From JAFGTF01 sp035527995 (GTDB lineage: Bacteria; Spirochaetota; B62-G9; DRHN01), in the NCBI GenBank assembly GCA_035527995.1, contig DATKZJ010000206.1, forward strand, positions 1 through 9,178: a DNA stretch of 9,178 nt. The letters run 5' to 3'. Position 1 is the stretch's first letter, and the number at the start of each line of letters is the position of its first letter. The notes below the pieces were generated by a model that had not been told where the DNA came from, did not search any database, and worked only from the letters and a program-made list of their open reading frames with translations. Of this stretch, positions 1 through 5,948 are shown in pieces. The position numbers were made by a program, and so were the translations under genes.

Positions 1-350
1 CGCCCGTCGATTATGGAGAAACCTGCGTCCACCCCGAACATTCTCCCGTAGACCCTCAAAAGCTTTGCAGCGGTCGAATGGAAAGTCCTGATCCACGCAT
101 CTGTATCCGCACCGAGGAGATCGTTTACTCTCTGCCGCATCTCGTTGCTCGCCTTGTTCGTAAAGGTCACCGCCAGTATCGACCCTGGATCGAACCCACA
201 TTCGTTGATGAGGTAGGCGATTTTAAAGGTAATGACCCTCGTCTTGCCGCTTCCCGCTCCCGCAAGCACGAGAAGCGGAGAATCGTGGTATTGTACCGCT
301 TCGAGCTGAGAAGGGTTCAAATCGTTCTCATATGCGATGTCATTTTTCAT
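1..350 (-). CDS. UvrD/PcrA-type superfamily 1 DNA helicase, N-terminal fragment
   Basis: The first ~116 residues of a superfamily 1A ATP-dependent 3'-5' DNA helicase, cut by the left edge. Visible in order are the Q-motif-like NPSQLEAV (about residues 12-19), the Walker A loop AGAGSGKT (30-37), motif Ia VTFTNKASNEM (61-71) and motif Ic TFHS (89-92). This order is that of the 1A domain of UvrD, PcrA and Rep, which unwind DNA in nucleotide excision repair, mismatch repair or replication restart. The start is the ATG at 350-348. It places the Q motif a dozen residues in, as is usual, although the ribosome binding site is weak. A promoter-like pair lies just upstream. UvrD, PcrA and Rep cannot be told apart here because the C-terminal two thirds are missing. 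Family membership is very sure; the exact member is not. Confidence 0.95.
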   Translation of the reverse strand, partial: MKNDIAYENDLNPSQLEAVQYHDSPLLVLAGAGSGKTRVITFKIAYLINECGFDPGSILAVTFTNKASNEMRQRVNDLLGADTDAWIRTFHSTAAKLLRVYGRMFGVDAGFSIIDG

Positions 351-375
351 AAGCTCAACTTTCCGATTTTTGATG

Positions 376-404
376 AAGATAGTATAAACTGAAGGTATTA
401 TCAA
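376..404 (-). promoter_or_regulatory. Candidate sigma70-type promoter of the helicase gene
   Basis: On the minus strand TTGATA (404-399) is followed after 17 bp by TATCTT (381-376), matching the -35 and -10 consensus at 5/6 and 4/6 positions. Transcription would start near 370, about 20 nt before the helicase ATG. A second A/T-rich hexamer, TATACT, overlaps the -10 region, so the exact -10 is uncertain. Confidence 0.4.
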
Positions 405-692
405 GGCTCTTCGCCCCTACAACCGGGGGCTTCGGATTTTGGTACCCGGAATGGAGTCAATTTCTGTTATTTTCATGGCTGTCCAAATTAGCAAGAAGGC
501 TCTAATTCTAATATTTTCAAGTACTAATCCTATTTATAAGGAACAAAAACAAACTTAAAATAGGCCTAAAAATAGCTTATGCTGTCCAAAAGGCGAATTG
601 AAATCTCATAATTACTAAAATTTAAAGAAGTCCTTTATTATCAACAAGTTAGGCTATTTCAACTTCGCTAATTTGGTCACGAGTGTGTTATT
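405..692. other. AT-rich intergenic stretch without a gene
   Basis: About 290 bp between pgpA and the helicase promoter. From about 440 on it is visibly richer in A and T than the flanking genes, with stop codons in all frames and no convincing ORF. It should contain the 3' untranslated region of the pgpA transcript, but I see no classical terminator (GC-rich stem plus T run) on the minus strand. The 10-mer GCTGTCCAAA occurs at 478-487 and again at 581-590; this may be chance. It could be decayed sequence or regulatory DNA. Confidence 0.5.
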
Positions 693-1169
693 TTATGATC
701 TTAAAAAAACCAGCCATACGGCCTGAAGGATTCCATTTGCGATCACACCGCTGACGATGTCATCGGCCATAATTCCAATCCCCCCGGGCAGCTTCTGGAG
801 GCCCCTTATGGGAGGGGGCTTGACTATATCAAGAAGCCTGAAGAGAACGAACCCTGCGCCGAGGAGGACGATCCCCCTGATCCCACAATCGAACCTGAAG
901 GTGAAGAAGGTTATGAGCATCCCGCTGATCTCGTCGATCACTATTCTGGAATCGTCTTTGCGCATGAATATCTTCTTCTCCGCGTATCCTGAGACGGCGA
1001 AACCCAGGGCGGTACAGAGACCGGCGAGCACACTGTAGAAAAGCGGAGTCCGGGTTGAAAGAAGCACCCACCCGATACAACCGAGTATCGATCCGAACGT
1101 TCCGCTCGCAACCGGGATATATCCAGTAAAAGCCCCGGTTGCAATGAACTTTATCAGTACATTCATCAT
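693..1169 (-). CDS. pgpA: Phosphatidylglycerophosphatase A
   Basis: A membrane phosphatase that removes the phosphate from phosphatidylglycerophosphate to give phosphatidylglycerol. At 158 aa it has the usual PgpA length. Family signatures visible are the N-terminal PVASGTFGS (residues 19-27), the acidic motif DSRIVIDEISGM (73-84), and the long block with LLDIVKPPP (112-120) followed by LPGGIGIMADD (127-137). The aspartates and glutamate in these blocks (D73, D79, E80, D114, D136, D137) are the kind that bind metal in this family. Hydrophobic segments around 27-60 and 84-112 fit membrane helices. It is the last gene of the minus-strand cluster, 84 nt after pgsA, which makes its substrate. Two adjacent ATG codons (1169-1167 and 1166-1164) follow AGGAAAGG; the second has the better spacing, so the true start may be one codon later. 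Confidence 0.95.
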   Translation of the reverse strand: MMNVLIKFIATGAFTGYIPVASGTFGSILGCIGWVLLSTRTPLFYSVLAGLCTALGFAVSGYAEKKIFMRKDDSRIVIDEISGMLITFFTFRFDCGIRGIVLLGAGFVLFRLLDIVKPPPIRGLQKLPGGIGIMADDIVSGVIANGILQAVWLVFLRS

Positions 1170-1189
1170 CCTTTCCTGGTGTACGAAGT

Positions 1190-1212
1190 GCCGGGAATCC
1201 GGGATTCGCGGC
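1190..1212 (-). repeat. Intercistronic hairpin between pgsA and pgpA
   Basis: An inverted repeat with 10-bp arms (1190-1199 GCCGGGAATC and 1203-1212 GATTCGCGGC), a 3-nt loop and one mismatch. It lies between the pgsA stop and the pgpA start, about 20 nt before the pgpA ATG. No T run follows it on the minus strand, so it is not a classical terminator. An RNA-processing, stability or attenuation role is possible but unproven. Confidence 0.55.
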
Positions 1213-1253
1213 CTGACAAAACCGTAGATGCCCCGCTGTTCACCCCGGTCAAA

Positions 1254-1898
1254 TCAGCTTTTCTTTTGGAAGAGGGAGGCCCAGTTCTTTCCTATGTACT
1301 GGGCCATAGACACCAGTGCAAGCAGGGCTGATACTGCAGTGAGGACAGTTGGAATGTAGTAGAGAAAGAGCCCGGCATCAGCACCGAACAGTTCTACCCA
1401 TACATCCGGTCCCCTTTGCAACATCAGGGTCACCTCTTTTGCGATGTATAGCTGCTTCAGGAGGAGCAGCACCAGTATTACGATGATGGTTGACATCTGT
1501 ACGGCCGTTTTTACCTTGCCGGAGAACTCGGTCGTGATCGGTCGGTTTTTCCTTATGGCCGCTACTCTCAGGAGGGTGACGAACAGCTCCCTTGAGAGTA
1601 TTATAGCGATGAGCCATAGAGGGACGAGAAGGTCTGGAAGGATCGCGAAAGATATAAATGCTCCGCCAACGATGAGCTTGTCTGCAAGCGGGTCCAAAAA
1701 TTCACCGAACTTAGATTGCCTGTTATACTTCCTTGCAAAATAGCCATCGAAATAGTCGGATAGAGAGGCCAGGCCGAAGAGTACGAGCGCGACGGCCTTC
1801 GAGAAAACGCTCATCCCGAAAACCGCGAAGATGAAGAAGGGAACGATAACCACCCTCAAGGTTGTCAGCAGGTTTGCGATATGTATGTTATTTGACAT
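1254..1898 (-). CDS. pgsA: CDP-diacylglycerol-glycerol-3-phosphate 3-phosphatidyltransferase
   Basis: An integral membrane CDP-alcohol phosphatidyltransferase that joins glycerol-3-phosphate to CDP-diacylglycerol to form phosphatidylglycerophosphate, the committed step to phosphatidylglycerol and cardiolipin. The full family signature D-x2-DG-x2-AR-x8-G-x3-D-x3-D is present as D48, D51-G52, A55-R56, G65, D69 and D73. The N-terminus (residues 8-20, ANLLTTLRVVIVP) matches the PgsA start 'N-x-LT-x-R'. At 214 aa it is slightly longer than the typical 180-190 aa; the extra length is a loop around residues 145-175 before the last hydrophobic helices. Its ATG directly abuts the stop of the HDOD gene (TAAATG) and has no good ribosome binding site of its own, so it is probably translated by coupling to that gene. 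pgpA follows and encodes the next enzyme. Confidence 0.95.
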   Translation of the reverse strand: MSNNIHIANLLTTLRVVIVPFFIFAVFGMSVFSKAVALVLFGLASLSDYFDGYFARKYNRQSKFGEFLDPLADKLIVGGAFISFAILPDLLVPLWLIAIILSRELFVTLLRVAAIRKNRPITTEFSGKVKTAVQMSTIIVILVLLLLKQLYIAKEVTLMLQRGPDVWVELFGADAGLFLYYIPTVLTAVSALLALVSMAQYIGKNWASLFQKKS

Positions 1899-2774
1899 TT
1901 AGATTGCAAAGCTCAAGAGCGTTTTAGCCTTGTCTATCTCTTCATTGAGGCTTTCCAGAATCTTCATGATGTCATCTTCGAACACCGGGAGCCTCTTGAA
2001 GTGATCGGGAGAGAGGGTCGGCCTGTACCCCTTCCCGTCACCGTTGCACCCGTACCCCTTCAGTCTTACACCGATATCTGCGATACGAACGATGTCAATA
2101 AAGAGGTCCGACGACACCGAGAGCCCCATTCTCGCTTCAACTTCCTGGTGATGATGTTTTATCGAAGCGACAACATGGAGCGGAAGCTTCCACGCCCTCG
2201 CAATCCATTGCCCTATCATCGCATGGTCGACATCGAACAGCATGTGCTCCGCTTCGTAAAAGGAGATGTCATTCTTTTCCGCAGTATCGAGCACCTCGTT
2301 GAACTCTTCATGGAGGTATCCGTCCATGAAGACCTTGCCGAGGTCGTGTAAAAGCCCGCCCGTAAAGGTATCCTCCGGAGTCGAGTACATGCACATCTCG
2401 GCAATCTTCACACTCATGATCGCAGTCGCAATCGAATGGAGCCAGAACGCCTTTCGGTCGAACGAGCCCCGCTTCGAGTGTTTAAGGGTTTCGAATACGG
2501 AGAGCGTCATGACGATTTGCGAGATGTTCTTGTACCCGAGTAGTGCGATCGCCTGTGCGATGTTTGTAACCCGCTGAGGAAGCCCGTAGTACGCCGAGTT
2601 CACGAGGGTGAGCACCTTGGTTGCGATGCTCTGGTCGTTTTCGATTATCTCCGCAAGGTCGGAGGCCGCGGATTTCGGGTCGTATAGGAGAGCGTTAACC
2701 TTGTTCGAGATCACAGGAAGTGTTGGGAGGTCTCTCACCTGCTCGATTGTTTTTTTAATTTTACTCAGTTTCAT
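1899..2774 (-). CDS. HDOD-domain signalling protein with an intact HD motif
   Basis: A 291-aa soluble protein made almost entirely of one HDOD (HD-related output) domain. The family start LPTLPVISNKVNALL (residues 16-30) is followed by the IENDQSIATKVLTLVNSAYYG helix region (44-64), the IAQAIALLG segment (72-80) and HD-like signatures: H113 in WLHSIATA, H143-D144 in GLLHDLGKVF, H184 in DHAMIG, a KHHH run (206-209) and D233 in VRIADIG. HDOD proteins are non-enzymatic or uncharacterised output modules in bacterial signalling, often beside two-component or chemotaxis genes. Here the H...HD...D set looks complete, so an enzymatic role cannot be excluded. The start overlaps the stop of the upstream phosphatase by four bases (ATGA), and its own stop touches the pgsA start. 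This implies one transcript and coupled translation. The substrate or partner is unknown. Confidence 0.9.
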   Translation of the reverse strand: MKLSKIKKTIEQVRDLPTLPVISNKVNALLYDPKSAASDLAEIIENDQSIATKVLTLVNSAYYGLPQRVTNIAQAIALLGYKNISQIVMTLSVFETLKHSKRGSFDRKAFWLHSIATAIMSVKIAEMCMYSTPEDTFTGGLLHDLGKVFMDGYLHEEFNEVLDTAEKNDISFYEAEHMLFDVDHAMIGQWIARAWKLPLHVVASIKHHHQEVEARMGLSVSSDLFIDIVRIADIGVRLKGYGCNGDGKGYRPTLSPDHFKRLPVFEDDIMKILESLNEEIDKAKTLLSFAI

Positions 2775-4012
2775 CGCTTTTTATCCTGGGCCTTGTATTC
2801 AACAGCCACCATTGCGAGATCATCATAGAACGAGCTTTTGTGCATGAACTTCTTGACGTCCCGGATGATCTGCCGCAGCATCTGTTCCAGTGGCAGGCAC
2901 TTGTGCCTGTTAAAGCTCTCGAGAAGCCTCTTTTCGCCGAACTGTTCGCCCTTCTGTTCCGAATACGCCTCTACTATGCCGTCGGTGTATGCGAGGAACC
3001 TGTCCCCCTCTTCGAACTGGATCATACTATCGGTGTAATCCGCTTCCTCGAACATGCCGATAAAGAATCCCTCGGACGAGAGGAGCTCTATGTTATTGCT
3101 GCCATGACTGTAGAGCGGCTTTGGATGCCCCGCACCGCTGTAAACGATCTTCCTGTTTTCCGCATCGAACACAGTGTAGAACGCGGTCACGTAATCGCCT
3201 GTCTGGATCACGTTGCAGTATTCGCGGTTGAGCTTTCCAAGAACACTCGCAGGAGAGTTTGAAACCGGGGCGTAGTTCTTGAAAGATATCTTGAACATTG
3301 CGGCGATGAAGGCAGAAGAAACACCATGGCCCGAGACATCTGCGAGTATAACCCCCTTCTTGCCGTTTCCCAGGTCCAGCACATCGTAGTAGTCTCCGCC
3401 GACATACCCCATGGGCTCGTAGTGGAAGGCAAACTGCAGGTTCCCCTGCTCTTCCGGAGGCTTGGGGACGAGAGACTTCTGTAGTGTTGCTGCGAGCTCC
3501 AGTTCACTGTTCAGCTTCCTGTACATGTCGCCCAGCTTCTGATTTGCCTCTTCGAGCTTTTTCAGCGCAGCAGCGAGCGAGGAGGATCCGGAACCTTTCT
3601 TTCCCCTGCTCTCCATCCTCCGCTCTTCACGGAATGTTTTCAGCTGCTCCCGAAGCCGCTCCACCTCTTCCCTGTACGGCTCTATCTCCTTCACGTCTTC
3701 AGCAACAAGCATGAGTTGTTTCACGCCGCTCCCAGAGAAGAGCGGGACGAGCGTTACCTTGAAGTGAAGCTGTTTTCCGGACCGTGTACCGTTGTGTATG
3801 TAGAAAGACTGTACAACTTGTGAGTTGTCCAGTGAGGTTATATGTGCTGTCACTCCTTCGAGGATACGATCTATCTTCTTCCCAACTATCGAGGTCCCCA
3901 GGGCAATACGCGCCTTCTCGTTCGCGTCGAGAACCTCGCCGTCGCGACTCATAATGATCACCACATCACTGGCGTACTTGAAGAGCGTTTCGAATTTTTT
4001 TCTTTCTTTCAT
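2771..4012 (-). CDS. PAS-domain SpoIIE/RsbU-type PP2C serine phosphatase
   Basis: A 413-aa cytoplasmic signalling phosphatase. Residues 1-110 form a PAS sensor domain (FKYASDVVIIMSRDGEVLDANEKA near the start, VAEDVKEIEPYREE at the end). A charged coiled coil (110-180) is split by a small Gly/Ser linker around 138-145 and ends in LQKSLVPKPP. The SpoIIE-type PP2C catalytic domain covers 190-406. Its metal-binding positions are visible: D207 in GGDYYD, D225 in ADVSGHG, D344 in YTDG and D397-D398 in YDDL. Such proteins dephosphorylate serine or threonine on anti-sigma-factor antagonists of the SpoIIAA/RsbV type; no antagonist or anti-sigma kinase is in this window. No signal peptide or membrane helix is seen, so the PAS input is probably intracellular. 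The ATG at 4012-4010 follows AGGAAGAG at good spacing. It heads the cluster and overlaps the HDOD gene by 4 bp. Confidence 0.93.
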   Translation of the reverse strand: MKERKKFETLFKYASDVVIIMSRDGEVLDANEKARIALGTSIVGKKIDRILEGVTAHITSLDNSQVVQSFYIHNGTRSGKQLHFKVTLVPLFSGSGVKQLMLVAEDVKEIEPYREEVERLREQLKTFREERRMESRGKKGSGSSSLAAALKKLEEANQKLGDMYRKLNSELELAATLQKSLVPKPPEEQGNLQFAFHYEPMGYVGGDYYDVLDLGNGKKGVILADVSGHGVSSAFIAAMFKISFKNYAPVSNSPASVLGKLNREYCNVIQTGDYVTAFYTVFDAENRKIVYSGAGHPKPLYSHGSNNIELLSSEGFFIGMFEEADYTDSMIQFEEGDRFLAYTDGIVEAYSEQKGEQFGEKRLLESFNRHKCLPLEQMLRQIIRDVKKFMHKSSFYDDLAMVAVEYKAQDKKR

Positions 4013-4182
4013 TATCTCTTCCTAAAAAACTGTACCCGACCAGCACCTGGGACAGTGTTCCTGGTAATCCAAGGATAACCTACCTCTGCTTTTAATTCAA
4101 GAGATATAACGAGGAAGGGAGTCTCGAAGCCTTCTTTTTCATCTTTCTTTTGGACCTGCCGGGGAGTGTTCCGAGTCCTCAT
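4012..4182 (-). CDS. Possible 56-codon ORF coupled to the phosphatase gene (doubtful)
   Basis: On the minus strand an ATG at 4182-4180 opens a 56-residue frame that ends with TAA at 4014-4012, overlapping the phosphatase start as TAATG. Such an overlap is typical of coupled genes. The predicted product is basic and polar with no domain I recognise (it begins MRTRNTPRQVQKKDEKEG). Against it: the only AGGAGG upstream is 18 nt from the ATG, the codon use is not obviously like that of its neighbours, and a frame this long can arise by chance. A candidate promoter for the phosphatase lies inside it. I regard it as more likely spurious than real. Confidence 0.2.
   Translation of the reverse strand: MRTRNTPRQVQKKDEKEGFETPFLVISLELKAEVGYPWITRNTVPGAGRVQFFRKR
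4072..4100 (-). promoter_or_regulatory. Candidate promoter of the phosphatase-HDOD-pgsA-pgpA cluster
   Basis: On the minus strand TTGAAT (4100-4095) and TATCCT (4077-4072) are separated by 17 bp, each matching 4/6 consensus positions. A start near 4065 would give a leader of about 50 nt before the phosphatase ATG. This is the best sigma70-like pair close upstream, but the evidence is modest. Confidence 0.35.
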
Positions 4183-4456
4183 GAAGGTATTAATTTACAA
4201 CCTCCTGAGGGGAGGGTCCCCCCTCAAAGGCTAAGGCTGTATATGAGTGACGAAGAATCTGTTTTGACTTTATTACTGGGCAGGAGAGCATCAGCGAGAA
4301 AAAAAGGCGCCCGAAACATCCTCCTTTACTATGACCCTCTGCCCCTGTTACAGGCTGAAGGTCGGCACAGATTGCACATCTTCCGTACAGTATCGGCGGC
4401 TTCTCCGGCTGAAATCAGGCTTTCACGAGCTTCGGCACGAGAGCTCTAATATCATC
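4183..4456. other. Gene-free stretch between glnA and the signalling cluster
   Basis: About 270 bp downstream of glnA with no ORF I can support on either strand. Two structures are visible. One is a GC-rich hairpin with 7-bp arms TGAGGGG/CCCCTCA (4206-4212 and 4220-4226). The other, read on the minus strand, is a weak stem AAAGG/CCTTT (4327-4323 and 4307-4303) running into seven T's (complement of 4299-4305). The latter is the best candidate for the glnA terminator but its stem is poor. The stretch is as GC-rich as the genes around it, unlike 405-692, so it may hold decayed coding sequence or an RNA that I cannot identify. Confidence 0.4.
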
Positions 4457-5779
4457 CTAATAGATTGTAAGATACCTGCCCAGTTCCCAGTCATGGACCT
4501 GTGCAATATACTCATTCCACTCTTTTCTCTTTGCGGATAGAAAGTGGAGGTAGATATGATCGTGCAACGTCTCCCTGATGAGCGGATCTTTATCCATGAA
4601 ATCGAGCGCTTCGTTGAGGTTTCCGGGGAGAGCGCTGATCTTCAACCGTCTTCGCTCCCGCATGGACAGCTCATAGATATTCCGGCTGACAGGCTCGACA
4701 GGTATGAGATCATTCTTTATCCCGTCGAGTCCGCTCGCAAGCATTACCGCAAACGCGAGATAGGGGTTTGCCGAAGGGTCCGGAGATCGAACCTCAGCCC
4801 GGGTACTCTTTCCCCTTCCTTCTGGGATCCTGCAGAGAGGAGACCGGTTTCGCTGAGACCAGGCCACGTGAGTCGGCGCTTCGTACCCCGGAACGAGCCT
4901 TTTATAGGAGTTGACAAGAGGGTTTGTTATTGCCGTGAAGCCCCTCACATGTTTCAGCAGACCAGCAATATAGTTGAACGCGATCCTGCTCAAACTGTAT
5001 GTGCCCTTCGGGTCATGGAACGCGTTTTTTTCCCCCCGAAACAGGCTCTGATGTGCGTGCATCCCGCTCCCGTTGATCCCGAATACAGGTTTCGGCATGA
5101 AGGTCGCGTGCAGGTCGAAATCGTGGGCCACCTTCTTTACCACGAAACGGAATGTGGCGATGTTATCAGCCGTCTTCACCGCTTCACCATACTTGAAGTC
5201 TATCTCGTGCTGCCCGGGAGCGACTTCGTGGTGCGCAGCCTCGACCTCGAACCCGAGGCATATGAGCGTATCGACAATGGACCTCCTGGCCTCCTCACCC
5301 TTGTCAATAGGAGCGAGGTCGAAGTACCCGCCTGCATCGTGCGTCACTAAAGTAGCCTCGCCTCTCGGACCCCTTTCAAAGAGGAAGAATTCAGCCTCCG
5401 GTCCAACGTTCATTACGAAACCCATTTTCTTCGCCTCTTCGACCACCCTCTTCAGCACAGACCGCGGACAACCCTCGAACTGCTTTCCGTCAGGGTGGTA
5501 GATGTCACAGACAACCCTGGCGACCTTCCCGTAGTTCTCAGCCCATGGAAACACGACGAACGAGTCGAGGTCCGGCATAAGAAGCATATCAGACTCCTCG
5601 ATTCTCGCAAAACCCTCGATTGAGGAACCGTCGAACAGTATCTGGCCGTCGAGTGCCTTTTCGAACTGAGAGACAGGGACCTCCACATTCTTGTTTACAC
5701 CCATGATATCGGTGAATTGAAGCCTCAGGTACTTCACATTTTCTTCTTTCAGAATACTCATCACATCTTTTTTATCCAT
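4457..5779 (-). CDS. glnA: Glutamine synthetase, class I-alpha type
   Basis: Makes glutamine from glutamate, ammonia and ATP; the cytoplasmic dodecamer is the main point of ammonium assimilation. At 440 aa it has the length of the Bacillus/Thermotoga/archaeal I-alpha type rather than the ~469-aa adenylylated enterobacterial type. Visible blocks are the N-terminal beta-grasp with FDGSSIEGFARIEESDM (residues 49-65), GPEAEFFLFE (126-135), APGQHEIDFKY (187-197), NGSGMHAHQSLF (236-247), NSYKRLVPGYEAP (290-302, flap glutamate E300) and RSPDPSANPYLAF (331-343). R59 sits where Bacillus has the arginine used in feedback inhibition by glutamine. The C-terminal region has NIYEL and no clear adenylylation signature. 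The start ATG is preceded by AAAGGAGA at good spacing. Regulation is probably transcriptional, through the repeat-rich region directly upstream; no sigma54 site was seen. Confidence 0.97.
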   Translation of the reverse strand: MDKKDVMSILKEENVKYLRLQFTDIMGVNKNVEVPVSQFEKALDGQILFDGSSIEGFARIEESDMLLMPDLDSFVVFPWAENYGKVARVVCDIYHPDGKQFEGCPRSVLKRVVEEAKKMGFVMNVGPEAEFFLFERGPRGEATLVTHDAGGYFDLAPIDKGEEARRSIVDTLICLGFEVEAAHHEVAPGQHEIDFKYGEAVKTADNIATFRFVVKKVAHDFDLHATFMPKPVFGINGSGMHAHQSLFRGEKNAFHDPKGTYSLSRIAFNYIAGLLKHVRGFTAITNPLVNSYKRLVPGYEAPTHVAWSQRNRSPLCRIPEGRGKSTRAEVRSPDPSANPYLAFAVMLASGLDGIKNDLIPVEPVSRNIYELSMRERRRLKISALPGNLNEALDFMDKDPLIRETLHDHIYLHFLSAKRKEWNEYIAQVHDWELGRYLTIY

Positions 5780-5800
5780 GGCAGCTCTCCTTTTACCAGT

Positions 5801-5850
5801 GATACAGTTAATGTATACGATTTTTGCACATTGTAAACATTAATCGTATC
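5801..5850 (-). promoter_or_regulatory. Paired inverted 18-bp operator-like elements upstream of glnA
   Basis: GATACAGTTAATGTATAC lies at 5801-5818 on the plus strand. Its relative GATACGATTAATGTTTAC lies on the minus strand at 5850-5833, and the two agree at 15 of 18 positions. Their centres are 32 bp apart, close to three helical turns, so two bound dimers would face the same side. The proximal copy is itself a palindrome (ATACA, 5-nt spacer, TGTAT). The distal copy overlaps the likely -10 and the proximal copy lies just past the likely transcription start, a layout expected of a repressor. The regulator is unknown; the sequence is not the GlnR/TnrA consensus. Confidence 0.6.
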
Positions 5851-5859
5851 ATTATGCAA
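5830..5859 (-). promoter_or_regulatory. Candidate glnA promoter
   Basis: On the minus strand TACAAT (5835-5830, 5/6 to consensus) is preceded at 18 bp by TTGCAT (5859-5854, 3/6). Transcription would begin near 5823, giving a leader of about 44 nt. An alternative pair, TTGCAA (5872-5867) with TACGAT (5848-5843), also at 18 bp, is possible. The poor -35 boxes suggest that an activator may help. Confidence 0.4.
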
Positions 5860-5927
5860 TATTATTTTGCAATAGGTATGATTTTAATGTGACAAGCTGC
5901 AATATTGTGCTCTTATTATTGCAGCTT
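5855..5927. repeat. TGCAATA repeat array with an 11-bp perfect inverted repeat
   Basis: TGCAATA occurs at 5855-5861, 5868-5874 and 5898-5904, and in reverse (TATTGCA) at 5917-5923. The last two belong to a perfect inverted repeat with arms AAGCTGCAATA (5894-5904) and TATTGCAGCTT (5917-5927) and a 12-nt loop. The inverted repeat begins about 20 nt after the stop of the zinc-ribbon gene, so it could be a 3' hairpin of that transcript. It is not followed by a T run on the minus strand. The extra TGCAATA copies in the glnA promoter favour, or add, a protein-binding role. Confidence 0.6.
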
Positions 5928-5948
5928 TTGCTGAGGATGGTTTTTGAA

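Noticed and set aside
478..590. Direct 10-mer repeat GCTGTCCAAA as an attachment site or IS target duplication
   Set aside because: The 93 bp between the copies hold no transposase, inverted ends or gene, and a 10-mer repeat in this length is weak evidence.
4385..4420. B12-box-like sequence (minus strand AGCCGGAGAAGCCGCC) suggesting a cobalamin riboswitch
   Set aside because: The match is partial, and the rest of the cobalamin riboswitch core is not found upstream of it; it also lies downstream of glnA with no B12 gene following.
4150..4449. 99-codon plus-strand ORF downstream of glnA
   Set aside because: It needs a TTG start with no ribosome binding site, the product has no recognisable domain or composition, and it runs against the direction of all neighbouring genes.
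4418..4456. In-frame 13-codon extension of glnA beyond its TAG stop
   Set aside because: Such a short open stretch is expected by chance, and the protein already ends where the Bacillus-type enzyme ends.
4544..5350. 268-codon plus-strand ORF inside glnA
   Set aside because: Antisense shadow of the well-supported glnA reading frame.
5855..5910. Sigma54 promoter for glnA
   Set aside because: TTGCA is present several times, but none has TGGCAC-like GG at the proper distance upstream; the nearest (GAGCAC before TTGCAG) has the wrong spacing and lacks GG.
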